Below, in pieces: positions 1-6,287 of a DNA stretch of 26,641 nt. The notes beneath the pieces were generated by a model, which saw only the letters and a program-made list of their open reading frames with translations, made no database searches and was not told the DNA's origin. The stretch covers positions 1 to 26,641 of the forward strand of contig CABQZS010000112.1 in assembly GCA_902468695.1 (NCBI GenBank). The letters run 5' to 3'. A program made the translations under genes and the position numbers. The DNA is from an uncultured Collinsella sp. (GTDB lineage Bacteria > Actinomycetota > Coriobacteriia > Coriobacteriales > Coriobacteriaceae). Position 1 is the first letter of the stretch. Every line of letters begins with the position of its first letter.

Positions 1-1
1 C

Positions 2-184
2 GTGAAGGTCGACGCCGAGAACCCGCAGATGGTTTCCGAGGAGGAGTTCCTCGCCAAGCTGCCCGAGATCGCCGCGAACGCCGAGCAGGACGCCTGCACG
101 CCGGAGAACCCGCGTGAGACCAAGGCTGCCGACTTCGAGAAGATCCTCAAGGCCTGCTACTACGACACCGACATCGATTTCTAA
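2..184 (+). CDS. Iron-containing alcohol dehydrogenase, C-terminal fragment (cut by window edge)
   Basis: Only the last 60 residues are present; the gene enters from the left edge and stops with TAA at 182-184. The segment DACTPENPRET resembles the C-terminal signature of group III iron-dependent alcohol dehydrogenases (FucO/DhaT/AdhE type), which usually carry a C-T-x-x-N-P-R motif about 20-30 residues before the end. The family reduces aldehydes or oxidises alcohols with NAD(P)H. The metal-binding histidines lie upstream of the window, so the subfamily and substrate cannot be named. A strong terminator follows directly. The gene lies just upstream of gldA, itself an iron-ADH-superfamily enzyme. 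The assignment rests on a short motif recognised from memory. Confidence 0.55.
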   Translation: MKVDAENPQMVSEEEFLAKLPEIAANAEQDACTPENPRETKAADFEKILKACYYDTDIDF

Positions 185-206
185 TCGACTCTTGTTATCG
201 TAACGA

Positions 207-252
207 GGGGCTCCGCACGTATCTGTACGGAGCCCCTTTCTTTTTTCTTTTA
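207..252 (+). terminator. Rho-independent terminator after the ADH fragment
   Basis: A perfect 9-bp stem, GGGGCTCCG (207-215) and CGGAGCCCC (228-236), with a 12-nt loop is followed by a pyrimidine tract of mostly T through 252. It ends only 15 nt before the gldA start codon. Either gldA has its promoter upstream of the hairpin, in which case this hairpin acts as an attenuator in its leader, or gldA depends on read-through. Confidence 0.9.
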
Positions 253-267
253 GAGAATGGGATAGTT

Positions 268-1368
268 ATGGCTGCAATTTTCAATAGCCCCAGCAAGTAC
301 ATCCAGGGTCCGGACGAGCTCGCCAAGCTCGGCTCCTATGTCGAGCCGCTCGGCGCTAAGGCCCTCGTCATCGTGACGCCTTCGGGCAAGAAGCGCGTCG
401 GTGCCAAGATCGAGGGCGGTTTTGCCGAGGCCAAGGCCGAGCTGCTGTTTGAGGACTTTAACGGCGAGTGCTCCAAGGGCGAGGTCGATCGCCTGGTTGC
501 GCTCGCTCGCGACAACGGTTGCGACATCATCGTCGGCGTCGGTGGAGGCAAGATCCTCGACACCGCGAAGGCCGTTGCCTACTACCTGGAGTCCCCGGTT
601 ATCATTTGCCCCACCATCGCTTCGACCGATGCCCCGTGTTCGGCACTTTCGGTGCTCTACACCGATGACGGCCAGTTCGATAAGTACCTGTTCCTTAAGG
701 CAAACCCCAACATTGTCCTGATGGATACGACGGTTATCGCGGCGAGCCCGGTGCGCCTGACGGTTTCCGGTATGGGCGATGCGCTCGCAACCTACTTTGA
801 GGCCCAGGCGACGCATGATGCCGACGGTGGCACTTGCGCCGGCGGCAAGGGCGGAATGGCTGGTCTGGCGCTCGCCAAGCTCTGCTACGAGACGCTTATG
901 GCCGATGGCGTCAAGGCCAAGGTCGCGCTGGAGAAGGGTGCGCTCACGCCTGCCGTTGAGCATATCATCGAGGCCAATACGCTGCTTTCCGGCATTGGCT
1001 TTGAGAGCTCGGGCCTTGCTGCTGCTCATGCCATCCACAATGGCCTGACGATGCTGCCCGAGTGCCACGGCATGTATCACGGCGAGAAGGTCGCCTTTGG
1101 CACCATCGTCCAGCTGGTACTCGAGGATGCCCCGACCGAGAAGCTCGAGGAAGTCTTGGGCTTCTGCATTGAGCTGGGCCTGCCGGTCACGATGAAGGAA
1201 CTTGGCGTTGCCGAGCTTACGCGCGAGCAGGCCATGATTGTTGCCGAGGCCGCCTGCGCACCCGATGACACCATGTGCAACATGCCGTTTGAGGTGACGC
1301 CCGAGATGGTTGCAAACGCCATCCTGGGCGCCGACGCGCTGGGTCACTACTATCTCATGGATGAGTAA
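268..1368 (+). CDS. gldA: Glycerol dehydrogenase (NAD-dependent)
   Basis: A 366-residue protein, matching the usual GldA length (about 365-370). The family oxidises glycerol to dihydroxyacetone with NAD+ in the cytoplasm, and often other vicinal diols. Visible landmarks are the dinucleotide-binding glycine run GVGGGK (90-95), the ICPTIASTDAPCSA segment (113-126) and the three metal ligands expected from the Bacillus stearothermophilus enzyme: D171 in MGDALATYFEA, H254 in AAAHAIHNG and H271 in MYHGEKVAFG. The ATG at 268 fits the family N-terminus (AAIFNSPSKYIQGP). The ribosome binding site is weak (GAGAATGGGA). A terminator follows the gene, and a second closely related paralogue begins 113 bp downstream. 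The call is secure for the family; the in vivo substrate is assumed from homology. Confidence 0.92.
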   Translation: MAAIFNSPSKYIQGPDELAKLGSYVEPLGAKALVIVTPSGKKRVGAKIEGGFAEAKAELLFEDFNGECSKGEVDRLVALARDNGCDIIVGVGGGKILDTAKAVAYYLESPVIICPTIASTDAPCSALSVLYTDDGQFDKYLFLKANPNIVLMDTTVIAASPVRLTVSGMGDALATYFEAQATHDADGGTCAGGKGGMAGLALAKLCYETLMADGVKAKVALEKGALTPAVEHIIEANTLLSGIGFESSGLAAAHAIHNGLTMLPECHGMYHGEKVAFGTIVQLVLEDAPTEKLEEVLGFCIELGLPVTMKELGVAELTREQAMIVAEAACAPDDTMCNMPFEVTPEMVANAILGADALGHYYLMDE

Positions 1369-1382
1369 ATCAAGCTAAGGAA

Positions 1383-1416
1383 GGGGCAAAGCCGGCAGAT
1401 GGCTTTGCCCCTTTTT
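1383..1416 (+). terminator. Rho-independent terminator of gldA
   Basis: A perfect 11-bp stem, GGGGCAAAGCC (1383-1393) and GGCTTTGCCCC (1401-1411), with a 7-nt loop is followed by TTTTT. It lies 14 nt after the gldA stop codon, so the downstream paralogue probably has its own promoter. Confidence 0.93.
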
Positions 1417-1421
1417 GCTAT

Positions 1422-1450
1422 GGTGCAAAGGGGTCAGGTTGCTTTGCACC
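1422..1450. repeat. REP-like palindrome with a GGGTCAGGTT core
   Basis: GGTGCAAAG (1422-1430) and CTTTGCACC (1442-1450) form a perfect 9-bp inverted repeat around the loop GGGTCAGGTTG. It begins 5 nt after the gldA terminator T-run and is not followed by a T-tract, so a second terminator is unlikely. The loop resembles the GGGACAGGT found in another hairpin at 3973-4003, which suggests a dispersed repetitive extragenic palindrome family. Confidence 0.55.
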
Positions 1451-1481
1451 AATTGTTGTTGATGAAAGGGCGGATTCTCAT

Positions 1482-2549
1482 ATGGCGCTTCCCATGGTTT
1501 ATGGCGGTCCCGGCCGGTATGTTCAGGGGCCGGGCGAACTGTCGCGTCAGGGCAGGTATTTGTCATGGTTGGGCTGCGCTGCCTATGTCTTGTTTGACCA
1601 GGGCACCGAGGATCGGCTGTGCAGGCAGATTGTCGATGGATTTCTGGATGAAGATCTAAGCGAGCCGTTCTTTAAGATTTACAACGGTCCGTGTACGGAA
1701 GAGGCCGTTGTCGAAATGGCCAAGGAGGCCCGGGCTGAGTATTGCGACATGGTGGTGGGTATTGGCGGCGGCAAGATGCTCGATATCGCAAAAGCTGTTG
1801 CGTTTTATGCCGAGCTGCCGTTGTGCGTATGCCCCACGGCGGCTTCGATGGACGGTCCGTGCAGCGCGATTTCGGTGCTGTATCACGAGGACGGGTCGTT
1901 CGACCGCTACCTGATGCTCGAGAAGAATCCAGACCTGGTCGTGGTCGATACCAACGTGGTCGCGGCAGCCCCACTGCGCATGACGGCCGCCGGTATGGGC
2001 GACGCGCTGGCAACGTACTTTGAGGCGCGTTCGTGCGCCGCGGCGCACGGCTCCAACGAGCACGGTGGCACGCCGGGACACTTGGCCCTGGTCGCGGCAC
2101 GTGCCTGCTATGACACGCTCATGGAGTGTGGTGTCGCTGCCAAGCGCGATCTCAAAAAGGGCCGTATATCGCCGGCGGTTGAGCGTCTGATCGAGTGCAA
2201 TATTTTGCTCTCGGGCGTCGGCTTTGAGAGCGGTGGCTTGGCGCTTGCCCATGCCATCGCCAACGGCCTGACGATTCTGCCCGAGTGCAAGGCCATGCAC
2301 GGCGAGGCCGTAGCGTTTGGTCTGGTGGTCCAGCTGCGCCTGGAGCGCGCGCCCGAGCTTGATCGGGTGCTCGAGTTTTGCCAACGCGTCGGCCTACCGA
2401 CGACGCTTGAGGAGCTGGGACTTGGCGAGATTTCCGATACCGACCTGATGAATGTTGCGGATGCGGTCTTTAGAAACGAACGCAACATGGCCAACGAGCA
2501 GACAAAGGTGACCAAACAGAAGCTCGTGCAGCTCATGTGCGAGGCATAG
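1482..2549 (+). CDS. Second GldA-family dehydrogenase (tandem paralogue)
   Basis: A 355-residue member of the same iron-ADH/GldA family as its upstream neighbour. It is strikingly similar through the core (CPTAASMDGPCSAISVLY; MGDALATYFEA; LAHAIANGLTILPEC). The metal ligands are kept: Asp in MGDALATYF, His in ALAHAIANG and His in AMHGEAVAFG. It differs by losing one residue before the last histidine (CKAMHGE against CHGMYHGE) and by an unrelated, shorter C-terminal tail ending in KLVQLMCEA. GAAAGGG at 1464-1470 is the likely ribosome binding site; an ATG at 1462 is out of frame. The retained ligands argue for an active enzyme, possibly with a different polyol or hydroxyketone substrate. The product name is a family-level call; the substrate is unknown. 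Confidence 0.85.
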   Translation: MALPMVYGGPGRYVQGPGELSRQGRYLSWLGCAAYVLFDQGTEDRLCRQIVDGFLDEDLSEPFFKIYNGPCTEEAVVEMAKEARAEYCDMVVGIGGGKMLDIAKAVAFYAELPLCVCPTAASMDGPCSAISVLYHEDGSFDRYLMLEKNPDLVVVDTNVVAAAPLRMTAAGMGDALATYFEARSCAAAHGSNEHGGTPGHLALVAARACYDTLMECGVAAKRDLKKGRISPAVERLIECNILLSGVGFESGGLALAHAIANGLTILPECKAMHGEAVAFGLVVQLRLERAPELDRVLEFCQRVGLPTTLEELGLGEISDTDLMNVADAVFRNERNMANEQTKVTKQKLVQLMCEA

Positions 2550-2699
2550 CTTGGTGCTTGATCGACCTTGTGCAATCGAGGCGGCGATAGACATAGGCTA
2601 TTTGCCGCAAAGATGCGTCGCGTGTAATTTGCCCGAGGCGTGGGCCGATGGCGTATCATTATCTCTTGCTTGTTTGCACTGCTCAGGGAGGGGCCGCGC

Positions 2700-3953
2700 A
2701 TGGCGCAGGAACACGATCTGTTTGATGACATTATCGAGATCAGCAAGGGTTTCGACTTTCTTAAAAACCCGCTTGGCGGTGTGACCGATGCGCTCGATCC
2801 GTCGGCACCGCAGTGGAATCCTGCCGACTACAAGGAGCGTCCGCGCGGAAACACCATTCCGTGCTTGACCTGCAAAAACGAGAAGAGCGGCTGCACCGCG
2901 TGCATGGATGTGTGCCCGGTCAACGCCATCGAGGTCGAGGAAGACGCTATCGAGATCCTCGACTCCTGTCGCAAGTGCGGCCTGTGCGCCGCCGCCTGTC
3001 CGACCGAGGCAATCATCTCGCCGCGCCTGGCGCCCAAAAACGTCTACGACGACATTGTCTCGGCAGCCACGAGCCACGAGACCGCCTACGTTACCTGCAC
3101 GCGCGCCCTCAAGCGCATGCCGCGTGAGAACGAGGTCGTCGTCGCCTGTGTGGGCGATATTACTGCCGAGACCTGGTTCTCGGTGCTGGCCGACTATCCC
3201 AACGTGAGCGTCTACCTGCCACTGGGCGTATGCGATAAGTGCCGCAACACCGGTGGCGAGGATATTCTGGGCGAGGCCATCGCTACTGCCGAGGAGTGGG
3301 CCGGTACGGGCATGGGCCTGGAGGTCGACCCCAAGAGCCTCAAGTGCCATAAGCGCCGCGAGTACGAGCGCAAGGAGTACATGGATAAGATTGCCCGTAC
3401 AACGGGCCTGACGGTGACCAAGCTCAATCCGGCGACGGCGGCGCTGGCCTCGGTGACGCAGAAGTTGAAGGCCCACCGTCACCAGATTACGCAGCTGGAG
3501 CGCACGCTTAACACCATGTGCGGCACCACGACGACTAGGCGTCGCCGTTCGCTCACCCATGGGCGCCAACTGGTGCTCTCGACGTTGCAAAACCACCCCG
3601 AGCTTGCCCAGAACATGCAGGTAAGCACGCCGGAATGCGATTTTGATAAGTGCACGTCGTGCGGCGAGTGCGTCAACGTGTGCCCCACGTTTGCCTGCGA
3701 TTTGGTGGGAAGCGGTCGCTTTGCACTGGAGTCCACGTATTGTTTGGGATGCGGCGCCTGTGTCAAGGTTTGTCCCGAGCACGCGCTCAAGCTGGTCGAG
3801 CACGATGCATCCAACTTGGTCGTCGTCGATCCCGAGGCCGAGGAAAAGGCCGCCCAGAAGGCGAAGGCTCACGAAGAGGCCGAGAAGGTCAAAGCCGAGG
3901 CAAAGGAAAAGCTCAACAAGATGCTCGACCAAGTGGAAAAGCTCGCAGACTAG
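2700..3953 (+). CDS. 4Fe-4S ferredoxin-type protein with four cluster motifs
   Basis: A 417-residue iron-sulfur protein. The start at 2700 is chosen because a strong GGGAGGGG ribosome binding site precedes it; the frame is open 60 nt further upstream but has no such site. Two ferredoxin-like cluster motifs lie near the N-terminus (C65/C68/C72 with C55/C58 nearby; C90/C93/C96/C100) and two near the C-terminus (C318/C321/C324/C328; C348/C351/C354/C358). Between them is a domain with VACVGDITAETW (C150) and GVCDKC (C178/C181), reminiscent of Cys-rich electron-transfer modules in hydrogenase or heterodisulfide-reductase partners. The last 40 residues are an Ala/Lys/Glu-rich probable coiled coil. 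No signal peptide or membrane segment was seen. Probably a cytoplasmic electron carrier or adaptor; its partner is not evident here, although the neighbours upstream are dehydrogenases. Confidence 0.78.
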   Translation: MAQEHDLFDDIIEISKGFDFLKNPLGGVTDALDPSAPQWNPADYKERPRGNTIPCLTCKNEKSGCTACMDVCPVNAIEVEEDAIEILDSCRKCGLCAAACPTEAIISPRLAPKNVYDDIVSAATSHETAYVTCTRALKRMPRENEVVVACVGDITAETWFSVLADYPNVSVYLPLGVCDKCRNTGGEDILGEAIATAEEWAGTGMGLEVDPKSLKCHKRREYERKEYMDKIARTTGLTVTKLNPATAALASVTQKLKAHRHQITQLERTLNTMCGTTTTRRRRSLTHGRQLVLSTLQNHPELAQNMQVSTPECDFDKCTSCGECVNVCPTFACDLVGSGRFALESTYCLGCGACVKVCPEHALKLVEHDASNLVVVDPEAEEKAAQKAKAHEEAEKVKAEAKEKLNKMLDQVEKLAD

Positions 3954-3972
3954 CTAAAAGAGCGTAAATGAT

Positions 3973-4003
3973 GGCCGGTGGGACAGGTACTGCCTCGCCG
4001 GCC
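3973..4003. repeat. REP-like hairpin with a GGGACAGGT core
   Basis: A 31-nt imperfect palindrome lies between convergent genes: GGCCGG (3973-3978) pairs with CCGGCC (3998-4003), and pairing continues inward with wobble pairs and one mismatch. The upper strand carries GTGGGACAGGTACTG. It is followed by A6, not T, so it does not terminate the plus-strand ferredoxin gene. It resembles the element at 1422-1450 and abuts the minus-strand terminator. Confidence 0.55.
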
Positions 4004-4074
4004 AAAAAAGTTGCGGTGGAATAGTTCCTGTTTTGCCCTTAAGCTGGTCATTCTAGGAACTATCCCACCGCAAC
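4004..4074 (-). terminator. Long-stem intrinsic terminator of the gntR operon
   Basis: On the minus strand a 20-bp stem is formed by the sequences at 4055-4074 and 4010-4029. It is perfect except for one position that is G-U in RNA. A 25-nt loop separates the arms, and six T residues follow (A6 at 4004-4009 on the plus strand). It lies 10 nt after the stop codon of the GntR gene. The stem is unusually long for a terminator and may derive from a mobile palindromic repeat. Confidence 0.85.
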
Positions 4075-4084
4075 TAATAGATGG

Positions 4085-4840
4085 TTAGCTCATACTGCTC
4101 TGATGGGTCTCGCTGCCGTTATTGCGGCGGGTGACCGTTTCGTGGAGTAAAAAGAAGCTGGGAACCTGCTTTGTCTCGGTGTATTCCATAAGGATGCCGT
4201 CGGCGTTGTAGGTCTGTCCGCGTACAACGGCGAGTGCGTTAAAGTCGTCGAGATCGAGCACGCGTGCATCCTCGGGCGTGGGATGCTCAATCGTTACATC
4301 GCGTTTGCCCGTGGCAATCTTAATGCCAAGGCCTTCTTCGAGGTAACGATAGATCGAGTCGTTGACAATCTCGGGTGTCAGCCCCGGTACCTGTGAGCTT
4401 AGGTAATAGGAGTCGTCGGAGCACACGGCCCGTCCGTCTGCATAACGGATGCGTTTGGCACGCGTGAGCTCACAGCCTTCAGGAAACCCGGTAATCTTGG
4501 AGAGCGCCTTGTTACAGACGAGGAGCTCAAAGACAGTGGTAACCGTTTTGAGCTCAAAGCCTCGACTGGCTGCGATTTCCTTAAAGGTCTCGAGTCCGCC
4601 GCCGCCACGACTCGTCTCGTCACTGATGTTGCGAATGACGCGCATGCCTTTGCCTTGCTGGGGGAGCACGTAGCCATCTGCCGCAAGCATCGAGATGGCG
4701 CGACGGACCGTCATGCGCGAACAGTCAAACAGCTGCGTGAGCTCAGTCTCCGAAGGCAGATAGCTCTGATAAGCGTATGTGCCGTCGTCAATCGACTGCT
4801 TCACGTTGTCATAAATAGTTTGGAAGATGGCTCGCGCCAT
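4085..4840 (-). CDS. GntR/HutC-family transcriptional regulator (UTRA domain)
   Basis: A 251-residue regulator. The N-terminal winged helix-turn-helix covers roughly residues 5-70, with the signature PSETELTQLFDCSRMTVRRA (29-48) followed by the wing segment LPQQGKGMRV. Residues about 95-240 fit a UTRA effector domain (GCELTRAKRIRYADGR, PSFFLLHET), as in TreR-like repressors that sense phosphorylated sugars. AGGAG precedes the ATG at 4840. It lies 65 bp downstream of the dehydrogenase on the same strand and ends in a strong terminator, so the two probably form one operon. Three TAGACAAG-type sites in the divergent region 5989-6143 are the best candidates for its operators. The effector is probably a phosphorylated alpha-glucoside, inferred from the neighbouring genes. 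Confidence 0.88.
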   Translation of the reverse strand: MARAIFQTIYDNVKQSIDDGTYAYQSYLPSETELTQLFDCSRMTVRRAISMLAADGYVLPQQGKGMRVIRNISDETSRGGGGLETFKEIAASRGFELKTVTTVFELLVCNKALSKITGFPEGCELTRAKRIRYADGRAVCSDDSYYLSSQVPGLTPEIVNDSIYRYLEEGLGIKIATGKRDVTIEHPTPEDARVLDLDDFNALAVVRGQTYNADGILMEYTETKQVPSFFLLHETVTRRNNGSETHQSSMS

Positions 4841-4905
4841 GACGGTCTCCTAGAGCTGGGTGCGTGAACGACGGATGAGGGCCGCCCGCGCAGGTGTCGA
4901 TCGAT

Positions 4906-5931
4906 TTACTTACTGGGGTCGATTATATATTTACCCATGGCACGCAGGGCTGGGTCTGACAGGATGGCACCGAGCTCGTCGAGGGAAGCCACCTTGGCGA
5001 CCATCGAGGATACGTCGAGCCTGCCAGAGTCGATGAGCTCGAGCGCGCGACGCTGTGTGTAAGGGTTGATGTAGGACGAGGTGAGCACGAGCTCCTTCTG
5101 GAAGACCTCGAAGGGCTTGACGGTGATTGTCTCATCGGGCTTGGTGAGGCCGAACATCATGACCGTAGCCTTGTGGCCGGCGATCTGGATGGCCTGCTCG
5201 ATGGTGACGGGCTTGCCGACGCATTCGATTACAACGTCGACGTTGCCGACGCCCTCCTGCTTCAGGCGGGCCGGGACGTCCTCGTGGATGGAATCAATTG
5301 CCAGGTCGGCGCCGAGTTTGAGCGCAACCTCGCGCTTGCTTTCGACAGGCTCGAGCAAGACAACCTTGGTGGCGCCGGCGTTTTTGGCGAGCTGCATCAT
5401 GAGCAGACCGATCATGCCACCGCCGATAACGACAACTGTGCTGCCGGGCTTGATGTTGCACATATCGATGCCGTGCAGACAGCAGGCGACGGGCTCGGTC
5501 ATAGCACCCTGCTCAAAGCTGGTGTGATCGCCCAACTTGTAGACTTGCTGCATATCGACGGAGCAGTACTCGGCAAAGCCGCCGTTAACGGTGGTGCCGT
5601 AACCGGTCATATGCTCGCAGTAGTGGTTGATTCCGTCGCGGCAGGGTTCACAGCAGCCGCAGGGATGGTTTGGGTCGATGCACACGCGATCGCCCGGTTT
5701 AAAGCCGGCGACGTCGCTGCCCACGGCCTCGACAACGCCGGCAAACTCATGACCAAGGATCGTGGGCGGGGTAACGTCGGCTGCACCCTTGTCGCCTTCA
5801 TAGATATGAACGTCGGTACCGCAGACGCCGCAAGCTTTGACGTTGATCAGAACGTCGCGCCTGCCCACGGCCGGCTTTGCCGATTCCTCGACTCTGAGGT
5901 CGTGCTTTCCATAGAAGACCGCGCTTTTCAT
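4906..5931 (-). CDS. Zinc-dependent medium-chain alcohol/sorbitol-type dehydrogenase
   Basis: A 341-residue MDR-family dehydrogenase. The catalytic zinc site is intact: C37 (ACGVCGTDVH), H61-E62 (GHEFAGVV) and E146 (TEPVACCLHG). The structural zinc ligands C91, C94, C97 and C105 follow the CxxCxxCx7C spacing. The Rossmann motif VVIGGGMIGL is near 167-176. Family members oxidise polyols such as sorbitol and xylitol, or butanediol or threonine, with NAD(P). The ATG at 5931 is preceded by AAGGAG. It is divergent from the alpha-glucoside PTS gene and co-directional with gntR. Its own promoter overlaps a putative operator, so it is probably controlled with the PTS genes. The exact substrate cannot be read from the sequence; a sugar alcohol freed from a glucosyl-alditol is a reasonable hypothesis. 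Confidence 0.87.
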   Translation of the reverse strand: MKSAVFYGKHDLRVEESAKPAVGRRDVLINVKACGVCGTDVHIYEGDKGAADVTPPTILGHEFAGVVEAVGSDVAGFKPGDRVCIDPNHPCGCCEPCRDGINHYCEHMTGYGTTVNGGFAEYCSVDMQQVYKLGDHTSFEQGAMTEPVACCLHGIDMCNIKPGSTVVVIGGGMIGLLMMQLAKNAGATKVVLLEPVESKREVALKLGADLAIDSIHEDVPARLKQEGVGNVDVVIECVGKPVTIEQAIQIAGHKATVMMFGLTKPDETITVKPFEVFQKELVLTSSYINPYTQRRALELIDSGRLDVSSMVAKVASLDELGAILSDPALRAMGKYIIDPSK

Positions 5932-5967
5932 GGTGACTCCTTAACGTGGCGGTGAATGTTGTAATGA

Positions 5968-5996
5968 AGTATAGGCATGTATATAGATATAGACAA
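5968..5996 (-). promoter_or_regulatory. Sigma-70-type promoter for the dehydrogenase-gntR operon
   Basis: On the minus strand TTGTCT (5996-5991) and TATACT (5973-5968) are separated by exactly 17 nt and lie about 37 nt upstream of the start codon. The -35 hexamer sits inside a TAGACAAG half-site, which would allow direct repression. Confidence 0.65.
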
Positions 5997-6012
5997 GCAC
6001 ATCTAGACAAGT
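5989..6012. promoter_or_regulatory. Two putative GntR operator half-sites (ATAGACAAG, CTAGACAAGT)
   Basis: ATAGACAAG (5989-5997) and CTAGACAAGT (6003-6012) are tandem copies about 14-15 bp apart. The first overlaps the -35 box of the minus-strand promoter. The second contains the TCTAGA centre also present in the copy at 6128-6143. Their binding by the neighbouring regulator is inferred. Confidence 0.55.
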
Positions 6013-6077
6013 AGAAAAGAAATTTAAAATGTAGCCATCAGCTATGTCAGATTTAGCAGGCGAAATACTGGACATAT

Positions 6078-6107
6078 ACCGTTTACGGCCAATAATCAAC
6101 CGTTTAC
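6078..6107. repeat. Direct repeats of ACCGTTTAC with 21-bp period
   Basis: ACCGTTTAC occurs at 6078-6086 and 6099-6107, two helical turns apart, between the two operator regions. Such phasing suggests tandem sites for a second regulator on the plus-strand PTS promoter. The factor is unknown. Confidence 0.45.
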
Positions 6108-6127
6108 CGACCGTAGTCTTTATGCTA

Positions 6128-6143
6128 ACTTGTCTAGATAAGT
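6128..6143. promoter_or_regulatory. Putative GntR operator near the PTS promoter
   Basis: ACTTGTCTAGATAAGT is a near-perfect palindrome around TCTAGA, with one mismatch per arm. Its left half is the inverse of the copy at 6003-6012. The two TCTAGA centres are 131 bp apart, so looping is possible. It lies 145 bp upstream of the chosen PTS start. No convincing -10/-35 pair for the plus-strand gene could be fixed; TATGCT at 6121-6126 is only a candidate -10. Confidence 0.55.
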
Positions 6144-6287
6144 GATGTGATAAAACGTAAGTGCAAGAAGTCAGGGACACGGGCCCACCCGTCCTATTGC
6201 ACGAGGTACACGCAAACGGCGCGTCTGCGGTCTCGAGTGAAGCTAAAACCGCAGTCGCTCCGAATGAAGAGAGGGGGATTCCCCGTC

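Noticed and set aside
2585..2612. Terminator after the second GldA paralogue
   Set aside because: An imperfect hairpin (CGGCGATAG / CTATTTGCCG) is present but has no T-tract and a bulge, so it is too weak to call.
2598..3932. Long minus-strand open frame opposite the ferredoxin gene
   Set aside because: The plus strand has four clear 4Fe-4S motifs and a good ribosome binding site; the antisense translation is repetitive and unrecognisable.
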